From contig FR887816.1 of assembly GCA_000432735.1 (NCBI GenBank), positions 26,287 through 90,286 of the forward strand: a DNA stretch of 64,000 bases. The letters run 5' to 3'. Position numbers and translations under genes: made by a program. The notes under the pieces were generated by a model, which saw only the letters and a program-made list of their open reading frames with translations, was not told the DNA's origin and did no database searches. Of this stretch, positions 26,037 to 33,943 are shown piece after piece (position 1 is the stretch's first letter; each line of letters starts with the position of its first letter). The stretch comes from Bacteroides sp. CAG:443 (GTDB lineage: Bacteria > Bacteroidota > Bacteroidia > Bacteroidales > Bacteroidaceae).

Positions 26037-26672
26037 CTAAAATGATATTACACATTTGATTCCCCAAAAACATTCCCATCTTCTTTGTATAAGATTAAAT
26101 TGATAGTTTGCTTGAGGACCAATCGTAATATTTTTTCTTATGTTAAAGGATAATCCGACTCCTATGGTATAGGGAGTAGGATCTACCGAAAGTATGGAGT
26201 TATTTGAATGATCCAATGTATAGCTGCCGGATATATTAACATACAATTTCCTATCCAATGGAAAAGTAAGAATTGTATTTCGCCGTAAGAATATTGATGG
26301 ATTGGCTACATCTACATGACTGCTAATCGTAAACTTTTTATGTTTTAGATATTCATTGTTTAAATTGAAAAATTTAACAGAAGTAGATTTGTCAAAGATA
26401 GGACCCATATCTATATGTTGGCATTTCGGTTTATCAAAATCGTATGTCTTAATATCCAGTGTAAAATCATTCCAAGAGCCATACCTCTTCTTTATAGGCT
26501 CACCTATAAAGCTCTTTTCCAATTCCTTTTTTAAATCACTATCTATGTAAATCGGCATCTCGCTATCCAATATCTTAGACAATTTAACGGAGTCCTCTTT
26601 TGTCCATATAACCTGTGCACAAAGGGAGTTTGTAAAAAGACAGAAGGCTATCAATATGATTATTGCTATCAT
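26037..26672 (-). CDS. Hypothetical exported protein, probable small barrel (cassette copy 2)
   Basis: This 211-aa protein has a signal peptide ending near TNSLCAQ. A charged N-terminal part (KEDSVKLSKILDSEMPIYID) resembles the start of other Bacteroidales exported barrels. The C-terminal half has short strands (LYVNISGSYTLDHSNNS, YTIGVGLSFNIRKNITIGPQ) ending CFWGIKCVISF. I do not recognise the family. It lies upstream of the Cys-rich ORF and the PagL-like and lipoprotein genes on the same strand, matching the position of the barrel gene in cassette 1. Confidence 0.65.
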   Translation of the reverse strand: MIAIIILIAFCLFTNSLCAQVIWTKEDSVKLSKILDSEMPIYIDSDLKKELEKSFIGEPIKKRYGSWNDFTLDIKTYDFDKPKCQHIDMGPIFDKSTSVKFFNLNNEYLKHKKFTISSHVDVANPSIFLRRNTILTFPLDRKLYVNISGSYTLDHSNNSILSVDPTPYTIGVGLSFNIRKNITIGPQANYQFNLIQRRWECFWGIKCVISF

Positions 26673-26706
26673 GCATTTTCAAATTTAAAGCATATATTTA
26701 TTATGC

Positions 26707-26846
26707 CTAAGTATAAGTTCCTTTCAGGTCGAACAGCATCTGTTGTATTGCTTCACTAGAAAAAACTCTTCGTCTTTGTTGCAACTTGTAAGGCTAAGCA
26801 CACTAAGGAATAATACTAGTATTCCGAATAAGTTCCTTGTTTCCAT
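26707..26846 (-). pseudogene. Frameshifted lipoprotein remnant with the shared leader
   Basis: From the ATG at 26846 the frame reads METRNLFGILVLFLS..LTSC, the same leader type as at 16139, 17718 and 27765, then NKDEEFF. It ends at a TGA at 26724. In the next frame the reading continues as SEAIQQMLFDLKGTYT before a TAG at 26707, a typical start of a Bacteroidales lipoprotein domain. A frameshift plus a 3' deletion explains this. Confidence 0.6.
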
Positions 26847-26880
26847 ATTACCTTGATTTTAGGAGTTTATAGGTCTTATT

Positions 26881-27765
26881 TTAGTTGATACCAACAGTAT
26901 AAGAAACCACAACCGTTTTTACTCCAGCTTCGGGAAACGCCTCTTGCGCATACTGTGTCATATCCTGATATAGCCAGATTTGGGAACGCTTGTCTCCGCT
27001 ATTATCTGTAATTCCAGAAATATTTACGATGAAAGCATCCATCGTCTGAGCAGCTTTATGTGTGATGAAATCGCATATGAAAGTCCATTGCTCTGTTGCT
27101 GCAACTTGACCTTCTAATGGTATCAGCTTATAGCTATCGGGGAAATTCTCATTGTCATTCGTTTCTCTTATTAGCTTACCATCAGCTAACACAAGATATT
27201 CACTATCCTCATTGAGCATAGCAAATTCTGTAAACTCTTTATTGAATACAAATTGCTTGCACATGAAAAGAAGACTATTATTCATCAATCTTTTCTCCAC
27301 TTCATCCTTTTCATCTGCTTCAATAACATAACGAAACTCTGCATTCAAACAGTTATAATCGCTCGACAAAAAGTTATCCGGCAGTCCTTCTGAATCGTGC
27401 TTCTCTTTTGAGATTAGTTCGAGCAGTTTGTATTCCGTCCATGAAGGGTCGCCCTTGCGATAATCCAAATACGTCGTTTCGCTTATTTTTATGTGATATT
27501 CATAACCCTCTTCGTAGTTGAAGTCTTGAATAGAGGAGAATGATTCCCAGTCTTGAGCATTATTTTTTTTGACGGCATAAACTTTCCTGAAATAATTTTT
27601 GCCTTCACTGAATATCATGCCCAATATTTTTTTTGAAGCCACTGTGAGTTCATACTCTTGGTAATTAGTTACTTTGCAACCTTCTTCGTCTTCTTTATCA
27701 CAACTGATAAAGGTAAATGTAAACAAGAATAGCATCAGTATTCCAAATAAATGTTTTGTTCTCAT
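26881..27765 (-). CDS. Lipoprotein with N-terminal DUF4377-like domain
   Basis: This 294-aa protein has the leader MRTKHLFGILMLFLF and lipobox FISC. Residues ~30-115 resemble DUF4377 (AQDWESFSSIQDFNYEEGYEYH, SWTEYKLLELISKE), comparable to the 119-aa protein at 16139. The C-terminal half (residues ~125-294) is a separate region with SDYNCLNAEFRYVIEADEKD and a mostly beta character, not recognised. It is a probable envelope lipoprotein of unknown role. A broken gene with the same leader lies immediately downstream. Confidence 0.78.
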   Translation of the reverse strand: MRTKHLFGILMLFLFTFTFISCDKEDEEGCKVTNYQEYELTVASKKILGMIFSEGKNYFRKVYAVKKNNAQDWESFSSIQDFNYEEGYEYHIKISETTYLDYRKGDPSWTEYKLLELISKEKHDSEGLPDNFLSSDYNCLNAEFRYVIEADEKDEVEKRLMNNSLLFMCKQFVFNKEFTEFAMLNEDSEYLVLADGKLIRETNDNENFPDSYKLIPLEGQVAATEQWTFICDFITHKAAQTMDAFIVNISGITDNSGDKRSQIWLYQDMTQYAQEAFPEAGVKTVVVSYTVGIN

Positions 27766-27889
27766 ACAATTTCATTTAGTATTTAAGTTATTTATTTCCT
27801 TTTCTATTGACATATTGTTTACTTACAACCTCTTAACTTATCAGTTTTCCATCTTGAAAAACAAAAGCTGTTGTCAAGGTATACCATTC

Positions 27890-28117
27890 TTAGTCGTAAA
27901 GGCTTTCCTGATATAGCATCCGTTCAACAGGACGATTATATCTGTCTGTTATCATTTCCTTTGCGTATGGTTCTCCAAAAAGTTTCAAGAAATCCTTCTT
28001 GCTCATTCCTATCTCAATCTTTTCTGAAGTATATTTACTATTTTGTACTCCTAACAAAGAAGCACAGCTAACAAACATAATACCGAAACACAGCAAAGTA
28101 ATTGTTTTAAGTTTCAT
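27890..28117 (-). CDS. Small lipoprotein resembling SmpA/OmlA (BamE) domain
   Basis: This 75-aa protein has the leader MKLKTITLLCFGIMFVSC with a lipobox Cys at 18. The mature part has EKIEIGMSKKDFLKLFGEPY, the strand-turn-helix signature of SmpA/OmlA-like small lipoproteins in which a GMSxxxVxxxLGxP motif is typical. The domain is short and may be truncated at the C-terminus (ends YQESLYD). A TACATTTG promoter box lies 53 bp upstream and an 18-bp palindrome about 80 bp upstream, near the end of a Crp/Fnr gene. Confidence 0.65.
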   Translation of the reverse strand: MKLKTITLLCFGIMFVSCASLLGVQNSKYTSEKIEIGMSKKDFLKLFGEPYAKEMITDRYNRPVERMLYQESLYD

Positions 28118-28169
28118 ATTATTCTGATTATAAATTATTTTTCAGACTTTCTTTCCATATACATTTCTG

Positions 28170-28177
28170 CAAATGTA
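28170..28177 (-). promoter_or_regulatory. Promoter -7 box of the small lipoprotein gene
   Basis: The minus-strand reading is TACATTTG, a match to TAnnTTTG. The palindrome at 28198-28215 is centred about 40 bp upstream of the start site this box predicts, the place an activator of the Crp type would bind. Confidence 0.6.
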
Positions 28178-28197
28178 CAAACCCAACCCAGCATAAT

Positions 28198-28215
28198 TCT
28201 CAAACTAGTTTGAGA
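28198..28215. promoter_or_regulatory. 18-bp palindrome (TCTCAA-N6-TTGAGA)
   Basis: TCTCAAACTAGTTTGAGA is a perfect palindrome with the same half-sites and 6-bp spacing as the core of the palindrome at 16030-16053. There is no T-tract, so it is not a terminator. It is a candidate operator for one of the nearby Crp/Fnr regulators. The rest of the 28118-28457 gap shows only a promoter box and a terminator. Confidence 0.7.
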
Positions 28216-28391
28216 GTTGCAGACAAAATCATATTCTATCATTTACTCAGCAAGAAAACTTTACCAACAAGCACTAACAGGTATCACTGCTTTTCTCTTA
28301 TCAACTTTGTCAATAATCAGGCAGAATACTATACCTACTAAACATAACCATACTCTTGAATTATACGTTAATTTGCGGATGTAAAGTACAG

Positions 28392-28435
28392 AAGAAAAAA
28401 AGAGAAAGGCATTGAAATATTTCAAGACCTTTCTC
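28392..28435 (-). terminator. Terminator of the tandem Crp/Fnr genes
   Basis: On the minus strand GAGAAAGG and CCTTTCTC (stem 28402-28435) are followed by a T-run (A-run 28392-28401 on the plus strand), just after the stop of the regulator gene. Confidence 0.8.
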
Positions 28436-28457
28436 ACTAAACATTAAAATAATTAAA

Positions 28458-29021
28458 CTATCCTCTCAGTTTCTTGCGTATGTGACTGACTGTTTCAGGA
28501 GTAACACCCAAGAATGAAGCAATGCTTTTCAAAGGTACTGCTTCTTTCAGGTTGGGACAACGCTCCATCAGTCTTTTATATCGTATTTCAGGACTGCAAT
28601 ACGAATCGAGCAGTCGCCCATATACCATTTCATATAGATTTTCGGCTACGCATCTTCCGAACCGTTGGGTTTCCATATTAGTCTCCCAATATTCAATAAT
28701 ATCATGGTGTGATATTTCATAAACGGAGCAGTCTGTTATGGCTTGAATGCTTACCAAGGACAAGCTGCCTTTCATGAATGAGGAATAGTCACATACATAT
28801 TCATTTGTAAACGAATACCCTACAATGTGCTCTTCTCCCTCTTCGTCAATGTGGGTATATTGAAAGGTACCATCTTCCACCCATCCCGCAAAACGCTTTC
28901 TCTCATTCTGACGGATGAAAAAATCTCCTTTACGATAAGTATGCAGTTTCCCTTTCCTTTTACATAAATCTGTTATAAAAGAATAGTCTAAGTTATTGGG
29001 GTATGTATTGAACTCGTTCAT
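28458..29021 (-). CDS. Crp/Fnr family transcriptional regulator (copy C)
   Basis: The 187-aa protein has a cyclic-nucleotide-binding-like beta-roll (LHTYRKGDFFIRQNER, FAGWVEDGTFQYTHID, VGYSFTNEYVCDYS), a dimerisation helix, and a C-terminal helix-turn-helix (PLKSIASFLGVTPETVSHIRKK). The ligand is unknown. It lies 9 bp after the regulator at 29031, so the two are co-transcribed. They are related but clearly diverged, especially in the sensor region, so they probably respond to different signals or form heterodimers. The nearest candidate operator is the palindrome at 28198. Confidence 0.9.
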   Translation of the reverse strand: MNEFNTYPNNLDYSFITDLCKRKGKLHTYRKGDFFIRQNERKRFAGWVEDGTFQYTHIDEEGEEHIVGYSFTNEYVCDYSSFMKGSLSLVSIQAITDCSVYEISHHDIIEYWETNMETQRFGRCVAENLYEMVYGRLLDSYCSPEIRYKRLMERCPNLKEAVPLKSIASFLGVTPETVSHIRKKLRG

Positions 29022-29030
29022 CTGATAAAA

Positions 29031-29597
29031 TCATTTGTTCTCAAAAGTAATTTCCTTGCGGATACGGCTGAGATAAGTGGGCGTAACATTCAAATAAGAG
29101 GCAACTTCTCCAATCGTAATATTTTGAAGAATATCAGGACATCTTTTCAATAAAGCGATATAGCGTTCCTTGGGGGATAAACGGTGCATATCCAAATACT
29201 GTATATAACAATCATGGAATAATGAGTCTGAAAATAACTGATGTAACTCTCTGTCCTCATTGAATAATTCATTGACTATTTCACAGTTACATACCAGAAC
29301 CTCCACGTTTGTTGCAGCAACAATACTGGTCATACAAGGCGTTTTTTGTGTGGTACTTAAATAATCACCCACAAACGTTCCCGGGAGCGCAAATCCGGTT
29401 ATATGTTCATTTCCGTTTGAATCTGTAGTAACATATTTAAAATATCCCTCTTGCACGATTCCCATATACCGTATAACATCTCCCTCTTGCACAAAGAATT
29501 CTCCCTTTTTGTAATGACACAGTTCACCGTTCTTAGCACAAATCTCATGCCAGAATTCCATGTCTAATTTGTCGATGAAAGAATTAAAATTAGCCAT
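29031..29597 (-). CDS. Crp/Fnr family transcriptional regulator (copy B)
   Basis: The 188-aa protein has a beta-roll (CHYKKGEFFVQEGD, YMGIVQEGYFKYVTTD, GFALPGTFVGDYLS), a long helix and a helix-turn-helix (ITIGEVASYLNVTPTYLSRIRKE). It resembles copy A at 15450 closely in the DNA-binding domain (TPTxxSRIRK), so the two may share operators. It sits 66 bp after the large barrel gene at 29664 and 9 bp before copy C, and may be part of the same transcript. Confidence 0.9.
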   Translation of the reverse strand: MANFNSFIDKLDMEFWHEICAKNGELCHYKKGEFFVQEGDVIRYMGIVQEGYFKYVTTDSNGNEHITGFALPGTFVGDYLSTTQKTPCMTSIVAATNVEVLVCNCEIVNELFNEDRELHQLFSDSLFHDCYIQYLDMHRLSPKERYIALLKRCPDILQNITIGEVASYLNVTPTYLSRIRKEITFENK

Positions 29598-29663
29598 TCC
29601 TATTACTTTTATTTATGGTTCCGTATTCATATATCACTCTAAAAGACTTTCGTCTATTACTCT

Positions 29664-31937
29664 TTAGTGTCCGAATCGTGATGTATCCACTTCTTTCACT
29701 TCCTGCTTTTTATATCCACCAAAACGATATGTAAAGTTTAGAGATACGGTACGGCTGTAGAAGGAGCTGTTCATATCCAAATACTGCCCTTTGAAGCGAA
29801 CTTTCATATCCGGCATACTGGAGTTAAAGATGTCACTGCAACGTGCCGTAAGCGAACACTTGTTCTTGGCAAAGTTCCATTTCATTCCGGCAGTAAGATT
29901 GAATGTGCTTGCGAGATCCAGTGTACCCTGAATAAAAGGTGTCTGTATATTACCCGTCAATTCAAACGAAAGGTTTTTGCCTACCTTGAAAGTATTGTCA
30001 AGCGTTCCGATAAATAACCATTTCTTTCGGTCGAAAGGTATGTCAAAGAACTGATCACATTTTTCCCGTGCCTGCATTCCTACAAGTGTCAGTCTTGCAT
30101 CGTACCAGTTGCCAAGACTGAACGGTAAAATGACATTTGCGCCTATCATGCGCATATAATTCCAGTTGGTATTTTTATATATCAATGCCAGACGGTCGGT
30201 AGCCTGATAGGGAGACTGGGCAAAGTAATCGGAAGTATGTTTATAGAACAGACCAAATATATACTTCTGTTTTAATATATAGTTTCCATTCAGACTATAG
30301 GTTGTCATAGGTCGTAAACCGGGTGTTCCCTGAATTTCAGAATATCCGTTCAGATAGGTGACTGACGACTGCATATCCCAATAACCGGGATACGTCTTAT
30401 CTGTTGACAGGGATAGCTGGAAAATATGTTGCGGGCTTTTCAGATATGTCAGTGAGGCTTGCGGATAGACTGCCCATTTGTGATAGTTCCCGATCGTGTA
30501 ATATTCTCCCGTTGCAGAAACAGAGAACGAAGTACCGGTCGCCCAACTCTTACTCAGCGAGAAATAAAAATTAGTTGTCTGTTCTTCCAGCTTAGCGTCT
30601 GTATTTTCAGGTTTTATATTACCCGCCACATTATCATAAGTCTGAAAATCATAGTTATTTGTATAGCGATACGATACGCCGTAACCTATGCCCCAGTTAT
30701 TTGCCAGACGATGTTTCTGGTCTGCATAAACAGAGAAACGGTCAATACGCTGCCCGCCGGTCAGGGTATATGCGTTCTCACTCTTGTCGGCAAGCTGTGT
30801 TGACATAGTCTGATTATTATCGGATGTATAACGGGTATAATCACCGCCAAGTTCAAGTCCGAAACCGGAACTGTACTGTAGGGCTATGTTATGCATCTTG
30901 TTTTCCGTAAACTTATCGAGAGTGGACTGCTGAAAACTTCCATCAGCTATGCTACGGCCGTCTCTATCGGGAGTAAAACTTCCCGTATAGGCAACATTCA
31001 GATGATTCTTCTCATTGATGTTGTATTCCAATGCTGTTCTTACATTATGTGTCCAGCTTTTGGTACTTAGTCTTTCATTCTGGGTTATTTCATAGACCTT
31101 ATCGCCCAATGTATGTCTGGAAAACAAGTCTGTATATTCCATTATTTTGACATTGTCGGCTCCAGACATTACATCCAAAGTTACTTTAGGTATGGACAAA
31201 CGGAAATTCCCGTTTGCACCACCACTGCTAAAATACCTGTTCTGATAATAGGTACTCAGCTCCCCCTGAAATGAATAGTCATTCGAGCGTTTCATCACCA
31301 CATTGATGACAGCTCCACGTACATGAAATTCAGGAGGAGCACTATACACGACTTCTGCTTTCTCTACACGATCCACCGATGTATTGCGCAACAATGTTTC
31401 CAGTTGGTCCGCTGTCATGGTGGTAGGCTTACCGTTTAGTATAATGGTAAGGGAACTTGCTCCGGCAAGAGAAAGCGCGCCGTTACTCTCTTGTACTCCC
31501 GGCAGTTTGGATATAGCTTCGTAGGCATTGTTTACAACCTGCCTTTCCGAAAGTACCGAAAGGTCATAGCCCAGTCGTCCGTCTTCCACTTTAACCAGCG
31601 GTCTTTCTCCCTTTATTACCACTTCCTCCAGATTATAGTCTTTCGGCTCCAGCGTAATAATACCCGCATCACGCGCCTGCCCCTTTACCTGCCTGGTCTG
31701 ATAAAGCAGATGCTGGATAATGAGCTGATACTTTTCCGGCTCCGGTTCAAGCCTGAATGTACCGTCGGCCGCAGAGATAGCTGCCCCCAGATAGGTTGAA
31801 TCCGGAAGCTGCATGACGATGGTAGCACCGTCCACCGGCTGGTTACTAGTGTTTATTATTTTTCCTGTTACCTGACTCCAGATTATATTAGGAATATATA
31901 AAATGGATAATAAAACTATTGTACATCTGAGATTCAT
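29664..31937 (-). CDS. TonB-receptor-like outer-membrane beta-barrel protein (paralogue)
   Basis: This 757-aa protein has a signal peptide ending near NIIWSQ, a carboxypeptidase-regulatory-like domain (residues ~25-95), a plug-like region (SKLPGVQESNGALSLAGASS) and a long barrel with FSVSATGEYYTIGNYHKWAV and the terminal strand VSLNFTYRFGGYKK. It is paralogous to 21136-23412. The first ~70 mature residues are about 93% identical by eye, but the barrels diverge strongly. The two tandem Crp/Fnr regulators follow downstream, suggesting co-regulation. The substrate is unknown. Confidence 0.88.
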   Translation of the reverse strand: MNLRCTIVLLSILYIPNIIWSQVTGKIINTSNQPVDGATIVMQLPDSTYLGAAISAADGTFRLEPEPEKYQLIIQHLLYQTRQVKGQARDAGIITLEPKDYNLEEVVIKGERPLVKVEDGRLGYDLSVLSERQVVNNAYEAISKLPGVQESNGALSLAGASSLTIILNGKPTTMTADQLETLLRNTSVDRVEKAEVVYSAPPEFHVRGAVINVVMKRSNDYSFQGELSTYYQNRYFSSGGANGNFRLSIPKVTLDVMSGADNVKIMEYTDLFSRHTLGDKVYEITQNERLSTKSWTHNVRTALEYNINEKNHLNVAYTGSFTPDRDGRSIADGSFQQSTLDKFTENKMHNIALQYSSGFGLELGGDYTRYTSDNNQTMSTQLADKSENAYTLTGGQRIDRFSVYADQKHRLANNWGIGYGVSYRYTNNYDFQTYDNVAGNIKPENTDAKLEEQTTNFYFSLSKSWATGTSFSVSATGEYYTIGNYHKWAVYPQASLTYLKSPQHIFQLSLSTDKTYPGYWDMQSSVTYLNGYSEIQGTPGLRPMTTYSLNGNYILKQKYIFGLFYKHTSDYFAQSPYQATDRLALIYKNTNWNYMRMIGANVILPFSLGNWYDARLTLVGMQAREKCDQFFDIPFDRKKWLFIGTLDNTFKVGKNLSFELTGNIQTPFIQGTLDLASTFNLTAGMKWNFAKNKCSLTARCSDIFNSSMPDMKVRFKGQYLDMNSSFYSRTVSLNFTYRFGGYKKQEVKEVDTSRFGH

Positions 31938-32244
31938 TCTATTCTAAAATTTACTCATCAATCCATTTTCTTTCTTTGATATCAACTTAACAAAGTCATT
32001 GTTCGAATTACCTACAATTAATTATCATCACATATAAAGCCATTGGAACAAATCCCTTTAACATTCGTTCCAAGACTAATAATACATGCTAATATAATTT
32101 CAATAATTTCTCCTTTTTGCTTCGTATATAACCTTTTACAGATTATGTAGACTACTATTTTACACAAACAAAGAATTAAACAAGCGACCTTTATCTATTT
32201 CAGTTGTTTAAAGATAGAAGATAACCTGAAGAAAGTGTTCTTTT

Positions 32245-32367
32245 TTTACACATTATAAGAAGTTTATAGAAACTTTTTCGGACAATGAAAAACTATCTGA
32301 GCAAACCACATTGCAGGTTATGATGGAACTCATCACAAATTTTCAAGCAACAAAAGCCGCTGACTGA
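32245..32367 (+). pseudogene. 3' remnant of an unknown gene
   Basis: The plus-strand frame reads FTHYKKFIETFSDNEKLSEQ, then TTLQVMMELITNFQATKAAD and TGA at 32365-32367. The codons before it are in a different phase (DNLKKVFFF before a run of T), suggesting a frameshift in the T-run. The remnant has no start and an unknown family. The rest of the 31938-32694 gap shows only this and the fragment at 32421. Confidence 0.4.
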
Positions 32368-32420
32368 TTCTATCTTACAGCAAAGTAATGTCAACGGTTT
32401 TTACTAAAGATTATTTGCAT

Positions 32421-32525
32421 TTATTTTTTCACCTTGCCGCTCCTTGGCGATTGAAACGGAGCAATAGTATACCCCAGTTTCTTGATAGCTTCCTTCAGCT
32501 TTTTGGAAGACGTCTTATCCTTATC
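32421..32525 (-). pseudogene. C-terminal remnant resembling a heavy-metal-associated (HMA) domain
   Basis: The minus-strand frame reads DKDKTSSKKLKEAIKKLGYT, then IAPFQSPRSGKVKK and a stop. This pattern resembles the last helix and strand of HMA/CopZ-like metal-binding domains. An in-frame TAA lies immediately upstream and there is no start codon. Family assignment is tentative. Confidence 0.35.
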
Positions 32526-32694
32526 TTACCAAACAAAATATTAAAGGCAGATAAAGAATAGTTATCAGAATGGTAGTATTTTGCAAGAGAATAATAGTGC
32601 CCGACAAACTTTATTTTCTGATCTTTGTTTGCTTAATAGCAACTTAGCAAATAGTTTGACTAAACAACTGGATATAAAAACATAAACTAACTGT

Positions 32695-33555
32695 ATGGAA
32701 ATGATGAAATATCGCAGACATTTATGGGGTGATATGGCATTCAGCTCATTCATCCCGACTTCTCTCTTCCAAATACAAGTTACCCGCACTCCTCAGACGG
32801 ATCGGTTGATAGCGGAAGCAGAAACAGCCCTACGGCAGTTGAATGCGAACGCTGCACGGCTTTCCAACGAGCAACTGGAGAAACTCATGAGACAAGAAGC
32901 AGAATCTTCCTGCAGGCTGGCTTCGGGCGAACCTTCTCTTTCGTTCGATTTTATGATAAAGACCGACGATGATACCCTCATGACAGATGCTGAAAACCTC
33001 TTGCAGGCTACACGTTATGCCGTCGAAGCGATGGACGAACTGCCGCTCAGTGCCCGTATGCTGAAGAATGCACACTATCTGATGTGCCAAAGCGAACAAT
33101 ATGAAAAGAAATATCCCGGTGAGTTCCGGAATTCACCCGTATGGATAGGCTGGAAAGAAAACGGATTGAAAGAAGCGCTGTTTGTACCTCCCGTTTACGA
33201 AGACATGACAGAGGCGTTTTCCGATCTGGAGCGATACATTCATTCGGAAGATACGGAAAATGTACTCGTTCGTGCCGCACTGATTCATTATCAGTTTGAA
33301 ATGATACATCCGTTCATCGACGGCAATGGTCGGACAGGACGCCTTCTGAATCTTTTGTTCTTGAAGCAAGAGGAAGTACTCGAAAAGCCTGTGCTGCTGC
33401 TTTCCAATCCGCTTTATAAGCGTGCTGCTGTCTATTACCGTAACATACAGCGAGTAAATGAAGCGGCAGGCTACGACGAATGGATTGATTTCTTCCTCAC
33501 GGCACTTAAAAATGCGGCCCAGCAGACTTCATTGGCTATTTGTAAGATGGAGTAA
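32695..33555 (+). CDS. Fic family protein (predicted AMP transferase)
   Basis: Fic proteins transfer AMP or related groups to hydroxyl side chains of target proteins. This 286-aa protein has an N-terminal helical region (residues ~1-100), the flap EFRNSPVWIGWKENG, and the catalytic motif HPFIDGNGRTGR with its His, Asp, Asn and Arg residues intact. The place of the usual class II inhibitory motif (S/T-x-x-x-E-G/N) reads SSCRLASGE, so the inhibitory Glu seems absent. The protein stops right after the Fic core, without the C-terminal winged-helix domain of ~370-aa relatives. Several ATGs cluster at the start (32695, 32701, 32704). A terminator follows. Confidence 0.92.
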   Translation: MEMMKYRRHLWGDMAFSSFIPTSLFQIQVTRTPQTDRLIAEAETALRQLNANAARLSNEQLEKLMRQEAESSCRLASGEPSLSFDFMIKTDDDTLMTDAENLLQATRYAVEAMDELPLSARMLKNAHYLMCQSEQYEKKYPGEFRNSPVWIGWKENGLKEALFVPPVYEDMTEAFSDLERYIHSEDTENVLVRAALIHYQFEMIHPFIDGNGRTGRLLNLLFLKQEEVLEKPVLLLSNPLYKRAAVYYRNIQRVNEAAGYDEWIDFFLTALKNAAQQTSLAICKME

Positions 33556-33577
33556 AGACATTCGGGCCGGACATAAA

Positions 33578-33614
33578 AAAAGTCCTGAAAACCGGTCAAG
33601 TTTTCAGGACTTTT
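33578..33614 (+). terminator. Terminator of the fic gene
   Basis: AAAAGTCCTGAAAAC (33578-33592) pairs with GTTTTCAGGACTTTT (33600-33614) in a 15-bp stem with a 7-nt loop, 22 bp after the stop. Confidence 0.85.
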
Positions 33615-33637
33615 CACTGTTTCGCCTCACGGCCTGG

Positions 33638-33710
33638 TACACCCTCAGGGATTCGAACCCTGGACCCACTGATTAAGAGTCAGTTGCTCTACCAACTGAG
33701 CTAAGAGTGC
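33638..33710 (-). tRNA. tRNA-Lys (anticodon CTT), copy 2
   Basis: The minus-strand sequence starts GCACTCTTAGCTCAGTTGG, has a D-arm, the anticodon loop with CTT in CTGACTCTTAATCAG, and a GGTTCGAATCC T-arm. The acceptor stem pairs GCACTCT with AGGGTGT (two G-U pairs). The discriminator is A, and CCA is not encoded. It is 73 nt long, like its upstream neighbour. Confidence 0.95.
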
Positions 33711-33754
33711 ATCCACTATAAATTGTCAAATTTCCCGTGCAACTTCCTTGAAAG

Positions 33755-33827
33755 TACACCCTCAGGGATTCGAACCCTGGACCCACTGATTAAGAGTCAG
33801 TTGCTCTACCAACTGAGCTAAGAGTGC
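33755..33827 (-). tRNA. tRNA-Lys (anticodon CTT), copy 1
   Basis: This appears identical to the gene at 33638-33710, separated from it by 44 bp on the same strand, so the two are probably one transcript. The cloverleaf arms and anticodon CTT are the same. Confidence 0.95.
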
Positions 33828-33877
33828 ATTTCCTTTCGTTTGCGGGTGCAAAAATATAACCTTTATTTGAATTGACC

Positions 33878-33921
33878 AAATAAAATGCAGGTAAATCTTA
33901 TCAATTTCCTGCATTTTATTT
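33878..33921. terminator. Terminator of ndk
   Basis: AAATAAAATGCAGG (33878-33891) pairs with CCTGCATTTTATTT (33908-33921), 23 bp beyond the ndk stop, with T-rich sequence within and beside the stem. Confidence 0.75.
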
Positions 33922-33943
33922 TTGTCATTTTCATAACAAGCTG

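Noticed and set aside
29664..31937. SusC in a polysaccharide utilisation locus
   Set aside because: No SusD partner or glycoside hydrolase is adjacent, and the protein has the shorter OMP_b-brl_3 form rather than the ~1000-aa SusC form.
32695..33555. Toxin-antitoxin (Doc/Phd or FicT/FicA) pair
   Set aside because: No small antitoxin gene lies next to the Fic gene; upstream is a gap with remnants and downstream a terminator and tRNAs.
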